IMG/VR virus record: IMGVR_UViG_3300043395_003236
Location: 1 to 40,566 of that record
Length of the DNA stretch: 40,566 bases
Source: a virus
Reading direction: 5' to 3' (one strand)
The translations under genes and the position numbers were made by a program. Positions 7,045-15,205 of this stretch are shown one piece after another. The notes below the pieces were generated by a model. That model saw only the letters and a program-made list of their open reading frames with translations, made no database searches and had not been told where the DNA came from. Positions within the stretch are counted from its first letter, which is position 1. Every line of letters starts with the position of its first letter.

Positions 7045-9344
7045 TGAAACCTTCAAGAGCAATGCGAAACCTATCGATGCGATCGGCACCGGCCGTCGAG
7101 TCCGAGGTCGAACTGTCAACGCGATCGGTTCACGAGGTTCGCCGGTCAACGATCAACGAGCAGCTTCGAACCATCGAGGCTGACGTGACGACCGAGAATC
7201 CGGTCGACATGCCGGACTTCAGCCGGCAGGCCATGATTCCGGAAGTACTCCTGGCAACCGGAGCGGTGCTGCCGAGAGGCCGTCAGGTTCCTCTGCTCGA
7301 CTCACACAATCGAGGTCGCCTCGGCGATCAACTTGGATCAGTCCGCAACCTGCAGGTGGCGGACGGCGGAAGGGTCACGGGAACTCTGCACTTCGCCTCG
7401 CAGAACGACCGTGAGTTTCAGATGGTTCGCGAGGGCCATGTGAGCGACGTCTCGGCAGGATATCGCGTCCTGAAGAGCGTGTTCATTGCAGCAGGCGAAA
7501 CACGGAACGTCAGCGGCCGCAACTTCACGGGACCCGTGAACGTCGTGACCCGGTGGCGTTTGGATGAAGTAAGTTTGGTCCCGATCGGTGCTGACTCTTC
7601 TGCGAAGCTTCGATCTCTTTCTCCACAAGGATTCGTTATGGATCAGGAAACGTTCGACGCGTTGGTGAAGCGTGGCATGCCGGCGACCTTCACACACGAG
7701 CAGGCCAAGCGATGGATGCTCGACAACGTACTCAACAAGCCGGCTGAGAAGCAGGGAGAAGACGCGGCAGCCGAGGCAGCAGCAGCGGCCGCACAACGAC
7801 AGGCCGGTGGTGGCACCGGTACCGCGACGCTGGACATCGATGTCAATCGCATTGCCGATCGCATCGTGGAAGCGACTCAGGCGGCTGAACGACGTCTCGC
7901 CGAACAGCGAGCCTCCTTCCGGAAGCAGGTCAGCGACCTCTGCAAGATTGCAGACCGTGAGGACCTGCTAGACGAAGCGGCGGCGATGGCTGACCTGAAC
8001 GCGGTGCAGGGATTCCTGCTGCAGCGAAAGGCGACCGACGCGGCTACCTTCTCGACCGGTGCAGTTATCCGGGTTACCCGCGAAGGCCGTGACGAACTGG
8101 TTCGTGACATGGGCAATGCCCTCGTCATGCGTTGTGCGAACAACGTGATCCCGTTCGACGAGCAGCCAATCAACGAGTGGCACGAAAAGGCCATCAAGGC
8201 TCGCCGGGAACGCGCACGAGCGATCGTGATCGGTGACCTCGAAACCCCGGAGATGAAGAAGGGGTGGCAGCAGTTCGACGCGATGGGCCTGTACGACATG
8301 GCCGAGGACATGGTTCGCAATGTCTACGGCGTGAACACCCGAGGCCTCAGCCGGGACAATATCGCGATCATCGCGATGTTCGGTCCTCAGCGAGCCGCGG
8401 ACATGGGTATCAAGTTCCGAAGCGCCAACCCGTATCACACGACTGGCAACTTCGCGAACATGACCCTCGACGCGGTGAATAAGTCCATGATGCTCGGATA
8501 CCAGGAAGCTCCGAGCACCTGGCAGGGACCGATGCGGCAGGGGCCTTCCGTTGATGACTTCAAGAACATTCACCGGCTGCAGTTGGGAGCCATCGGTAAC
8601 CTGCCGGTGTGGAACGACACGGCGGATCCGGAAGTGGCGGGCATCACGGACTCAAAGGAAACCTACGCGGTCGAGGCTCGTTCGATCCAGGTCGACTTCT
8701 CTTACCGCCTGATCGTCAACGACGACATTGGCTTCCTCAGCCGGATCCCCGGTCAGTTGGGAGCGGCTGCTCGTCGTACCGTCAACGCGGTGGCGTGGTC
8801 TCAGATCACGGCCAATGCAACGATGGGTGACGGCGTGGCTCTCTTTGCTGCCGCTACCGGTGCCCGCAAGCGAACCAATCTGACGACCGGAGCAGGGGCT
8901 CCATCTGTCACGACGGTGCAAACGCTGACGAACCTGATGATGCAGATGCGTGGCAACAACACTCCGGAAGGGAACGAAGGTCCTGACCTGCTCGCCCTGA
9001 GTCCGCGGTTTATCATCGGGCCTTCAGCGCTATACACCACCATTATGCAGTTGGTGCTGTCAGCGTGGGACCCTTCCTCAGCGAACCAGGCCTACAACAC
9101 GGCGGCCCGACTGGTGCCAGTGATCGAGCCTCTGCTCGACGCGAACTCCACGACTGCGTGGTACCTGGCGGCGGATCCTTCTCAGATCGAGACGGTGGAA
9201 GTGACCTTCCTCCGCGGTCAGGAAACGCCTCAGCTTCGCACCAACCTCGACTTCAACAAGCTCTCGCAGACCTACACGATCCTGCAATCGTTCGGTGCAA
9301 AGCCGTTGAATCACCGAGGCCTGCAGAAGCACAACGGAGCCTGA
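7044..9344 (+). CDS. Prohead protease-scaffold-major capsid fusion
   Basis: A 766-residue polyprotein. Residues about 60-195 are an HK97-type (U35/S78) prohead protease: the catalytic His lies in DSHNRG (His88) and the nucleophile in SDVSAGY (Ser137), followed by the family signature DEVSLVPIGA. Residues about 199-340 are Ala/Gln/Glu-rich and helical, the expected scaffold or delta domain. From about 340 to the end is an HK97-fold major capsid protein. The protease should cut away itself and the scaffold during maturation. Separate genes are usual; fusions are known. ATG codon 199 (7638) has its own Shine-Dalgarno, so a shorter scaffold-capsid product may also be made. The gene overlaps the portal stop and is followed by a terminator. 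Confidence 0.88.
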   Translation: MKPSRAMRNLSMRSAPAVESEVELSTRSVHEVRRSTINEQLRTIEADVTTENPVDMPDFSRQAMIPEVLLATGAVLPRGRQVPLLDSHNRGRLGDQLGSVRNLQVADGGRVTGTLHFASQNDREFQMVREGHVSDVSAGYRVLKSVFIAAGETRNVSGRNFTGPVNVVTRWRLDEVSLVPIGADSSAKLRSLSPQGFVMDQETFDALVKRGMPATFTHEQAKRWMLDNVLNKPAEKQGEDAAAEAAAAAAQRQAGGGTGTATLDIDVNRIADRIVEATQAAERRLAEQRASFRKQVSDLCKIADREDLLDEAAAMADLNAVQGFLLQRKATDAATFSTGAVIRVTREGRDELVRDMGNALVMRCANNVIPFDEQPINEWHEKAIKARRERARAIVIGDLETPEMKKGWQQFDAMGLYDMAEDMVRNVYGVNTRGLSRDNIAIIAMFGPQRAADMGIKFRSANPYHTTGNFANMTLDAVNKSMMLGYQEAPSTWQGPMRQGPSVDDFKNIHRLQLGAIGNLPVWNDTADPEVAGITDSKETYAVEARSIQVDFSYRLIVNDDIGFLSRIPGQLGAAARRTVNAVAWSQITANATMGDGVALFAAATGARKRTNLTTGAGAPSVTTVQTLTNLMMQMRGNNTPEGNEGPDLLALSPRFIIGPSALYTTIMQLVLSAWDPSSANQAYNTAARLVPVIEPLLDANSTTAWYLAADPSQIETVEVTFLRGQETPQLRTNLDFNKLSQTYTILQSFGAKPLNHRGLQKHNGA
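7627..7640 (+). promoter_or_regulatory. Candidate internal ribosome binding site and start in the capsid fusion
   Basis: AAGGA (7627-7631) lies six bases before the in-frame ATG at 7638, exactly at the junction between protease and scaffold. Initiation here would make a protease-free scaffold-capsid protein of 568 residues, explaining how a few proteases and many capsid subunits could come from one gene. This is a sequence observation; use in vivo is inferred. Confidence 0.45.
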
Positions 9345-9367
9345 TGGCGGCCGGCTGATCATGACGA

Positions 9368-9406
9368 CCTCCCGGCAGTGGCCGGGGGGGTTCTTCTTTT
9401 TCTTTC
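9368..9406 (+). terminator. Terminator after the capsid gene
   Basis: CCCGGC (9371-9376) and GCCGGG (9381-9386) pair around AGTG. The stem extends outward by a wobble and two C-G pairs and is followed by a T-rich pyrimidine tract. Being just upstream of the next gene, it probably lowers rather than abolishes downstream transcription. Confidence 0.7.
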
Positions 9407-9434
9407 AGATCAACCTCCTCATGGAGACGCAGTT

Positions 9435-10127
9435 ATGACAGTGAATCGTGGAGTACTCGAGTGGCCTGCACCGGGCGGAGACCGTTTCGCCCGTTCGCAA
9501 GTCTTCTCGACGACTGCCGGCATGAACGGTTGGGTCATCGCGGACACTTCCGCGGCCGGCACCCCAACTTACCTTTGCGCGACGGAAGACGGCGGGATGG
9601 CCGTTCTCACCCTTGCAGCGACGAACGAAGTCGAAAACGTCTGCCTGTATCAGGGCGACATTCTTTTCCTCGACCTCGCCCAACTGAAGCGGTTCGAGTT
9701 CCTTGCGAAGGTCAGCGGCGTTGATTCCGCGACGACCATCGTGATGGGTCTCGGATCAGCCCGCAACGACACCCCTGACTCGGTGACGGTCAACGCGTGG
9801 TTCCGTATGGAAGGCTCCGTGAGCACCAGTCTCGTTGTCGCCGAGACGGACGACAACACAACCGACAATGATGACAAGGCGACCGCGGTGAGCCTGTCAT
9901 CCACCTGGAAGAAGTTTGTCATCGACTTCACGAACGGCCTGAGTGACGTGCGGTTCTTCATCGACGGCGAGCGCGTGGCAACGGCTACGACCTTCTCGAT
10001 GGCATCCGTGACCAGCGGGCAGAACGTGCAGCCGGTGTTTCAGATCCAGAAGGGATCCGGCACCGGAACGCCGGCCCTGTCGATCACCGGGGTTTATGCC
10101 CTGGCTGGATACGCTCTCGGAGCCTGA
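9435..10127 (+). CDS. Putative capsid decoration protein (beta-rich)
   Basis: A 230-residue protein predicted by eye to be nearly all beta, with alternating hydrophobic strands and many Thr, Ser, Val and Gly. The middle (about residues 70-220) reads like a jelly-roll or LamG-like carbohydrate-binding fold: a WFRMEGSV strand, an ssTWKKFVIDF strand and a VRFFIDGERVATAT hairpin. Its place directly behind the capsid gene, between two terminators, suits an abundant head protein made separately. I infer capsid decoration, with a possible glycan-binding role. Start 9435 follows GGAG by eight bases; an earlier in-frame ATG at 9378 lies inside the terminator and is rejected. Confidence 0.5.
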   Translation: MTVNRGVLEWPAPGGDRFARSQVFSTTAGMNGWVIADTSAAGTPTYLCATEDGGMAVLTLAATNEVENVCLYQGDILFLDLAQLKRFEFLAKVSGVDSATTIVMGLGSARNDTPDSVTVNAWFRMEGSVSTSLVVAETDDNTTDNDDKATAVSLSSTWKKFVIDFTNGLSDVRFFIDGERVATATTFSMASVTSGQNVQPVFQIQKGSGTGTPALSITGVYALAGYALGA

Positions 10128-10147
10128 TGAGTTTTTGGAGCGGCCTC

Positions 10148-10543
10148 ATGACGTTACGCGACCAGATGGAATCCGATGTGGAAGACGTCTTCATCAACGA
10201 GGACGACTTTGCCGAGACCGTGGAGTTCTACCTCCACGGCGGCGGCACCCTCTCGGAGTCAGCCATCGTGGAACTGGACGACGCGGGGCCTTCCGGAAAC
10301 TTCCAGACAGAGTACACGGGCCGGTTATGGATCTCGGGCACGGTGAGGGATCGCCTCCATGCCCGAGGCCGGTTCCCTCTAAAGGTTCTGGCCAAAGGCT
10401 ACGACTGGCACTTGCATGACACGGGCAACGATCAGAACGGAATGTGGCTCCTGAACATCAGCCGGCAGGAGCGGGAACTGTCTGGGGCGATGACCCTCGA
10501 CGGATTGCAGGTGCGGCTGAAAAGGGTCAGTCCTGAACCATGA
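10148..10543 (+). CDS. Head-tail joining protein (FII/gp53-like candidate)
   Basis: A 131-residue protein beginning MTLRDQM and continuing with a DVEDVFINEDDFAETVEFY-like segment, an opening typical of head-tail adaptor or tail-attachment proteins encoded between head and tail genes. The rest is beta-rich, ending with a GLQVRLKR strand. Such proteins form a ring between the portal/connector stack and the tail. The frame also has an ATG at 10127 overlapping the previous stop, but 10148 has a GGAG seven bases upstream and gives the family-like N-terminus. The end overlaps the next start by ATGA. Confidence 0.55.
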   Translation: MTLRDQMESDVEDVFINEDDFAETVEFYLHGGGTLSESAIVELDDAGPSGNFQTEYTGRLWISGTVRDRLHARGRFPLKVLAKGYDWHLHDTGNDQNGMWLLNISRQERELSGAMTLDGLQVRLKRVSPEP

Positions 10544-10956
10544 CGGATCTCTCCGGTATCTTCGAGCAGGGTGCGTTCTCCGGCTTTGCTTCGGCCCTCG
10601 GCCGCAACGGCATGGACTTCACGCCCATCACGGAACACGTCCGAACGAAGGTGGCCGCGGCGGTGAAGGACGTTCTCGAGCGAATCGAGGTTTCGTACAT
10701 CACAACCATCCCGGCGAACCGATCGCGATCGCATCGTTTCACCGGCATGCGAATCGGTCGATCCGGCCGGCAGGGCAGAGCGGGAATTTTCTTTCCTCCC
10801 CGGATCCGGTTCGATCCTCAGGACACTGACACGCAGCGATACGCCCAAACGGCGTGGCGGCGTGTCGGACGTGAATGCGAGAGACTGCTGACGACGGCCG
10901 TTGCTGATGCGATCAAGACGGCACCACAATGTTTCAAAATCACGATTGGGGGATGA
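10540..10956 (+). CDS. Putative minor tail / tail-completion protein
   Basis: A 138-residue protein in the slot where lambda has gpZ and HK97 has gp10, between the head-tail joining protein and the tail tube. An N-terminal helical stretch (EHVRTKVAAAVKDVLERIEV), an Arg-rich central part (SRSHRFTGMRIGRSGRQGR) and a C-terminal helix are compatible with a tail-completion protein, but I see no decisive motif. It starts by ATGA overlap with the preceding gene and lies three bases before the tail tube gene, so the three are translationally linked. Confidence 0.45.
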   Translation: MTDLSGIFEQGAFSGFASALGRNGMDFTPITEHVRTKVAAAVKDVLERIEVSYITTIPANRSRSHRFTGMRIGRSGRQGRAGIFFPPRIRFDPQDTDTQRYAQTAWRRVGRECERLLTTAVADAIKTAPQCFKITIGG

Positions 10957-10959
10957 TCC

Positions 10960-11382
10960 ATGACAATTATTTCCAAAGGCACGGTCCTTCAGCAGGACGT
11001 CGCCGGCAGCCTCGCAGCGATCGCAGAAGTGTTGTCGATCAGCATCAGCGGAGCGAAGAGCGAAACGTTTGAGTACACGAACCTTTCGCAGAGCGCGAGC
11101 GGTCAGGCCCGTCTGGCGACCGGCTTCACGACTCCGCCTGACATCGCGATGGAGTTGTTCTGGCTGCCGACGAATAGCGGCCACCAGTCAATCACTGATG
11201 AACTGACGACGCCAACAACGGTGGCTGCAAACCAACTGGACGGGAAGATCATCTACAGCGACGCGACCGAATTGCCGTTCAAGATCGCGGGCATCGAGGT
11301 GGGTCAGACGTTCCAGATGAATGATGGAGTGAAGGCAAACGTCGGATACACTCTGAACGGGAATCCGACCTGGCCTACGTGA
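10960..11382 (+). CDS. Major tail tube protein
   Basis: A 140-residue protein with the size and pattern of siphovirus tail tube proteins (phage_TTP/gpV type): a short N-terminal strand, the IAEVLSISISG and KSETFEYTNLSQ strands, a loop with GFTTPP, and beta segments near the C-terminus (KIIYSDATELPFKIAG). Hexamers stack to form the tail tube. The neighbourhood supports this: connectors before it, a terminator after it (allowing high expression of this one gene), then chaperones and tape measure. No contractile sheath gene occurs alongside, arguing for a non-contractile tail. Confidence 0.7.
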   Translation: MTIISKGTVLQQDVAGSLAAIAEVLSISISGAKSETFEYTNLSQSASGQARLATGFTTPPDIAMELFWLPTNSGHQSITDELTTPTTVAANQLDGKIIYSDATELPFKIAGIEVGQTFQMNDGVKANVGYTLNGNPTWPT

Positions 11383-11404
11383 TCAGGGCGAGACCTTCTT
11401 CGCC

Positions 11405-11449
11405 GGCCTGGTCGTTCGGTTCGCCGGCGACCGGGCTTTTTCTTTTTTT
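11405..11449 (+). terminator. Terminator after the tail tube gene
   Basis: CCTGGTCG (11407-11414) pairs with CGACCGGG (11428-11435), with one G-T wobble and an extra G-C pair outside, followed by a long T-rich tract. The tract runs straight into the Shine-Dalgarno of the next gene, so termination is probably partial. Confidence 0.7.
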
Positions 11450-11459
11450 GGAGCAAGTC

Positions 11460-11852
11460 ATGAAAGTGCGAATCACCTGCGAACACGAGGCTTCATCACG
11501 GGCACCCGAAGGCACCTATGTGCTGAAGGATTGTGTTGTCGCCGGGCAAACGGTTACAAAGCGCATTCGGCCGGTCGGGCTGATTCTGGAGGGGCCTGAC
11601 GTGTACAAGCTGATCGGAGTTGGGATCGCGGATCCTGCCGACGATGAAGCGAGGGCCAAATTCACTCCAGCACAAATCGCCTTGGCAAAGGCTACGGGGC
11701 ACCCGGCGTTGATGGCGAAGAATGCTGAGGCACAACAGGCGTTGTTGCAGCAGCATGCGGAGCAGCAGGGTGTCGTCGAGCAGGTCGCCGAGGTCGATGT
11801 TTTCGACGAGGTGGAGCATGAAGAAGGCGGATCTGAGGGACCTGCTGCTTAA
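11460..11852 (+). CDS. Hypothetical protein between tail tube and tail chaperone
   Basis: A 130-residue protein that I do not recognise. The first 60 residues are beta-forming (KVRITCEHEA, GTYVLKDCVV). The second half is a Gln/Ala/Glu-rich helix (residues about 80-130) with an acidic tail. Start 11460 has GGAG just upstream. It overlaps the tail chaperone gene by 35 bp. A tail accessory role is inferred from position only. Confidence 0.55.
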   Translation: MKVRITCEHEASSRAPEGTYVLKDCVVAGQTVTKRIRPVGLILEGPDVYKLIGVGIADPADDEARAKFTPAQIALAKATGHPALMAKNAEAQQALLQQHAEQQGVVEQVAEVDVFDEVEHEEGGSEGPAA

Positions 11853-12198
11853 ACCAGCAGAGGCCCGAACGGAGGTCGTTGATCTCAGCGATCTGGCTGA
11901 CGGAGCGAAAGTGATCGTCAAAGGAATGACGGCGAAGGAGAAGGGGGTCTTCGACCTGCAGTTCGTGAAGAACGGGCAGCCTGACCTCGCAAAGCAACGG
12001 CAGATGCGTGAGCGGCTGATCGTTGCATGCTGCTTCGATGAGGACGGCCACAAGCTATTCTCGATCGAGGACGTGGCGGTCCTGAGTCAGCAGGCGATCC
12101 ACATTGTCGACCGTCTTTACGAAGCGGCTGACAGAGTGAACTCCGGCATGACAGCGGAGCAGTTCGAAAAAAACTCAGGAGCCGGCCAGAACTCCTGA
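11818..12198 (+). CDS. Tail assembly chaperone, gpG-like short form
   Basis: A 126-residue protein placed between the tail tube and tape measure genes, where long-tailed phages encode the G/GT chaperones that coat the tape measure during tail assembly. It is mainly helical after a short strand pair (VIVKGMTAKEKGVF). Near its 3' end the codons GAA AAA AAC form a perfect -1 slippery heptamer (A AAA AAC, 12168-12174). Ribosomes that do not slip stop at 12196-12198 and make this form. Start 11818 is chosen because earlier in-frame starts extend into the preceding gene; its Shine-Dalgarno spacing is short. Confidence 0.75.
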   Translation: MKKADLRDLLLKPAEARTEVVDLSDLADGAKVIVKGMTAKEKGVFDLQFVKNGQPDLAKQRQMRERLIVACCFDEDGHKLFSIEDVAVLSQQAIHIVDRLYEAADRVNSGMTAEQFEKNSGAGQNS

Positions 12199-12548
12199 TC
12201 GCGGCGGAGTTGTGTGAGCGGTGGGGGATCATCGATCCCGAGATGCTGCTCGACTCGATGTCGCAAGATCAGATCAACTTCTGGCTGGCAAAGCACCGGG
12301 TCAGCCCCATAGGGATGTCGGGGCTGGTTTCGCTGGTGGCAAGCATTGTGGGTGTATTCGTTTCGACTGAGGATAACTCGGTTCGTCCGGAGATGGTCAT
12401 GCGTGGGTGCCTCCCTCTGGGGCAACCGTGGATGCCGATCGACGCGGCGGAATCGGAGAAGCCGATCACAGGTGCACAACTCAAGACCATGCTGGCCTCG
12501 GCCGGCGTGAGCATGCAAAGGGCGATCGATGGCTTCGTTCATTGGTGA
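11818..12548 (+). CDS. Tail assembly chaperone GT fusion made by -1 frameshift
   Basis: After a -1 slip on A AAA AAC, reading resumes at CTC 12174 and remains open to 12548, giving a product of about 243 residues. The added T-like domain begins LRSRPELLIAAEL and contains CERWGII, a DPEMLLDSMSQDQINFW segment, then a Gly/Val-rich hydrophobic stretch. The pattern of a Leu-Leu-Asp/Ser turn followed by Phe-Trp is common in T domains. The downstream frame has no good start of its own (first possible is a TTG at 12210 without Shine-Dalgarno), as expected if it is expressed only by frameshift. It overlaps the tape measure start by 20 bp, as in lambda-like tails. Confidence 0.75.
12168..12174 (+). promoter_or_regulatory. 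Programmed -1 frameshift site A AAA AAC
   Basis: The heptamer lies in the correct phase (gaA AAA AAC) of the short-form gene, 24 bases before its stop codon. The -1 frame is open through it and continues 375 bases. The GC-rich sequence downstream (12178-12230) could form a stimulatory stem, which I did not resolve. Confidence 0.75.
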
Positions 12549-14067
12549 CCTCGTCGTTCGTGTGACTGCCTCGACCAGCGGCCTTGAAAAAGGCCTCGGT
12601 CGAGTGCAGAGCATGATGCAGGCAACGGTAGGTGTGGTGAAGGCCGGCGTTCAGGCTATCACCCGAAACCTGCTGCTGATCGGCACTCTCGGAGCCGCGG
12701 CCGGAGTGGGGCTCCTGAAGTTATCGGCTGATGCCGAAACCATGCGGACGCAGTTTAAGGTCCTGACGGGATCAGCCGAGAACGCGCTCGTCATGATGAA
12801 GAAGATCGAGAAGTTCGCGGCCTCGACTCCGTATGGGAAAATGGAGATCGGCGACGCGGCGAGACAGCTGCTCGCCTTCGGTGGTTCTCAGGAGCGGGTC
12901 ATCGACGAGTTGAGAGTACTCGGTGACATCGCATCGGGCACCGGAACTCCCATCGGTGAGTTGGCTGAGTTGTATGGAAAGGCTCGTGTCCAGGGCCGTC
13001 TGTACATGCAGGACGTCAACCAGTTCAGCGGCCGCGGAATCAACATCCGTGATTCACTGGCGAGGCAGTTCGGTGACGTGAACAAGGCCGTCGAGCAGGG
13101 GAAGGTGGGGTTCTACGAACTGCAGGTCGCACTCGATGAACTCGCGCAATCGAAGTTCGCGAACATGATGGTCGAACAGTCGTCGACGCTGAACGGCCTC
13201 TGGTCAACCTTCCTCGATACGCTCGAGGCGATCGGCGTTCAGATCGGCGACGCGATCAGTCCGTACATCAAAAACATTCTTTCGGTGTCGTCGACCTTCC
13301 TCGACAACTTCTCGAAGCTCGGGGACAAGATGGCCTTCCTCAAACGGCTGCTTGCCGGGATCTACGAGTGGGCGGTGGCGGCCATCAAATACAGGATCGA
13401 TGATGTCTTCGCGTACATGCTTGAGGCGGGCACCCCGATCATGAAGGCTCTCGGCGAAACCATGCGGGCAGCGATCGATCCGTTCTTCGAACAGACTCCA
13501 GGACGGATCGGAGCAAAGGCAACGACGACAGTTGGCGGTGATCAGTTCGACAAGGCCAATCGCCGGCTGGGAGCATTGTTCGGAGAACTCGGCGGCGGCG
13601 GTGAGGCAACTGGAACCTTCGCCGGCGTCCCTGGCATTGCCGGAGTCATTCCGGCCCCATCAACACTGGTCGATCCAAAGATGGCCGGCAAGCTGAAGGG
13701 CGGCAACGGCCTCACAGGGCTGTTCTCAGGCATCGGTGAGAACCTGCAGGGACCATTGGCCGCGATGACGCAGGCGGCCCTGAACAAGGGCACCGGGCTC
13801 GCAACGCAGGCGGGAGCGTGGGCCGGCGTGTTTGATCGATGGTTCGGTGGCAGCAAGCAGAAGTTTGAAGACGGGCAGTCGGCCGGGGCGATGCGACGCG
13901 GATCCCAGGAAGCCTACTCGTCACTGGTCAAAGCATCGATGCGGGGCAAAGATCCCGTTGTGGCGGCTACCGAGAAGCAGACCGCGGCCCTTCTCGGACC
14001 CCTCGGAGAACTGGTGTCAGAAGTGAAGGCCGGGGGTATCGGGCTGATTCAGGACTTTCTGCCATGA
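12529..14067 (+). CDS. Tape measure protein
   Basis: A 512-residue tape measure protein. The N-terminus (GDLVVRVTASTSGLEKGLGRVQ) and the segment SADAETMRTQFKVLTGSAE are typical of the tape-measure N-terminal domain. A hydrophobic stretch lies at about residues 43-65 (LLLIGTLGAAAGVGLL), others around 230-290, with Gly-rich parts towards the C-terminus. The protein fills the tail lumen and sets its length. At roughly 1.5 angstrom per residue, a rule of thumb for this family, 512 residues would give a tail of about 75-80 nm. It follows the GT frame with a 20 bp overlap and overlaps the next gene by ATGA. Confidence 0.85.
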   Translation: MASFIGDLVVRVTASTSGLEKGLGRVQSMMQATVGVVKAGVQAITRNLLLIGTLGAAAGVGLLKLSADAETMRTQFKVLTGSAENALVMMKKIEKFAASTPYGKMEIGDAARQLLAFGGSQERVIDELRVLGDIASGTGTPIGELAELYGKARVQGRLYMQDVNQFSGRGINIRDSLARQFGDVNKAVEQGKVGFYELQVALDELAQSKFANMMVEQSSTLNGLWSTFLDTLEAIGVQIGDAISPYIKNILSVSSTFLDNFSKLGDKMAFLKRLLAGIYEWAVAAIKYRIDDVFAYMLEAGTPIMKALGETMRAAIDPFFEQTPGRIGAKATTTVGGDQFDKANRRLGALFGELGGGGEATGTFAGVPGIAGVIPAPSTLVDPKMAGKLKGGNGLTGLFSGIGENLQGPLAAMTQAALNKGTGLATQAGAWAGVFDRWFGGSKQKFEDGQSAGAMRRGSQEAYSSLVKASMRGKDPVVAATEKQTAALLGPLGELVSEVKAGGIGLIQDFLP

Positions 14068-14351
14068 CGAACGAGGTTGTAATTCATGACGGGGTGCTCG
14101 TCGCGCGAGCGATCAAGCGCGTGTACCGCCTCGAGGAACGGCTGACTGAGGAAGAACGGAAGGCCTGCAAGTATCGCGAGGTCCGTCAGAACACCGAAGG
14201 CCGTGATCAGGTGTGGGCGGTGTATCCAATCAACACCCTGTTCTACGGTGAGCAGGCAAAGGCCTTGCTGAACGCAGGGCTGGCGGTGGAAGTCATCCGG
14301 GCACAGCCTCCGGGCACCGTGGTTGTCGTTGAACCGAAGGAGCAATCGTGA
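14064..14351 (+). CDS. Small hypothetical tail-module protein
   Basis: A 95-residue protein linked by ATGA overlaps to the tape measure before it and the next gene after it. The N-terminal half is charged (RVYRLEERLTEEERKACKYR). The second half has two beta-like stretches (WAVYPINTLFY and a GTVVVVEP ending). I do not recognise the family. Position suggests a distal-tail or tail-tip accessory. Confidence 0.55.
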   Translation: MTNEVVIHDGVLVARAIKRVYRLEERLTEEERKACKYREVRQNTEGRDQVWAVYPINTLFYGEQAKALLNAGLAVEVIRAQPPGTVVVVEPKEQS

Positions 14352-15190
14352 CCATCACTCTGCATGGAATCAAACCGGCGACGCGTGGCGGCCGGAACTC
14401 GAAGGGGCAGCGGACGTATTCGCGGGTCTACATCCTTTCCTCGACTGACATCAGCGAGAACGAATACGACGTTGGGTCACACCCGAGCCTGCCGTACATC
14501 GGCGAGGTGCATGACGTTGACACCGGGGCCTACTGCTACGACATCGACGTGAAGCAGGTCGCCGGCTACGTGGGATGGGAAGTGACCGTCTCATGGTCAA
14601 CTGAGTGGGTGCTCGATCAGGATCCGACACTCGATGCGGCTGTGATCGAGTGGGACTCAGAGCAGTTCCAGAAGCCTGCGGTCTTCGATCGCGACGGCAA
14701 GGCCATCCTGAACTCAGCCGGCGACTTCTTCGATCCACCGGTCATGATGGACGACAGCCGGCGTATTGTCACGATCCAGAAGAACCTGGCTTCCGTCCCG
14801 GCGTGGATCCTCAGTTACAAAGATGCCATCAACATTGCCGGCTTCACAGTCGATGGGCTGACGGTGGCGGCCGAGACCGCGAAGGTGCAGGCGGTGCGCG
14901 TGGGCGGAAACAACTATCGGAACGGCACGACGTTCCGGAGCCTCACGCTGACGTTGTGCATCGACGAGGACGGTTGGGACCTCTCGCCTCTCGATCAGGG
15001 CTTCCGGAAGATCGGCTACGGTGGCGACCTCGAGAACATTCGGAACCCTGGCGACAACGAGCGGCCGAGCAGCCCGGTGCCTCTCAACGGATCCGGAGGC
15101 GAACTCGCGAACCCATCGCCGTTGAACGCGGTGTTCATTCCGGCGAACGTATACAAACTCAAGGACTTCACGGTCCTGCCGTTGACGTGA
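14348..15190 (+). CDS. Putative distal tail protein
   Basis: A 280-residue, beta-rich protein starting at GTG 14348 with GGAG upstream and overlapping the previous gene by ATGA. Tyr/Asp-rich strands (RVYILSSTD, GAYCYDIDVKQVAGY), a strand run around residues 170-210 and a Pro/Gly-rich loop near the C-terminus (RPSSPVPLNGSGGE) are compatible with a distal tail or tail-tip scaffold. No family motif is certain. It follows the tape measure by one small gene, the usual position of distal tail proteins. Confidence 0.4.
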   Translation: MTITLHGIKPATRGGRNSKGQRTYSRVYILSSTDISENEYDVGSHPSLPYIGEVHDVDTGAYCYDIDVKQVAGYVGWEVTVSWSTEWVLDQDPTLDAAVIEWDSEQFQKPAVFDRDGKAILNSAGDFFDPPVMMDDSRRIVTIQKNLASVPAWILSYKDAINIAGFTVDGLTVAAETAKVQAVRVGGNNYRNGTTFRSLTLTLCIDEDGWDLSPLDQGFRKIGYGGDLENIRNPGDNERPSSPVPLNGSGGELANPSPLNAVFIPANVYKLKDFTVLPLT

Positions 15191-15205
15191 TCAGAGGGGA
15201 AGACG

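Noticed and set aside
9378-9434. N-terminal extension of the presumed decoration protein
   Set aside because: These codons lie in the T-tract of the terminator; ATG 9435 has a well-placed GGAG.
12210-12548. Independent gene starting with TTG
   Set aside because: No Shine-Dalgarno; the frame is open upstream to the slippery site and has T-domain features, so a frameshift product is more likely.
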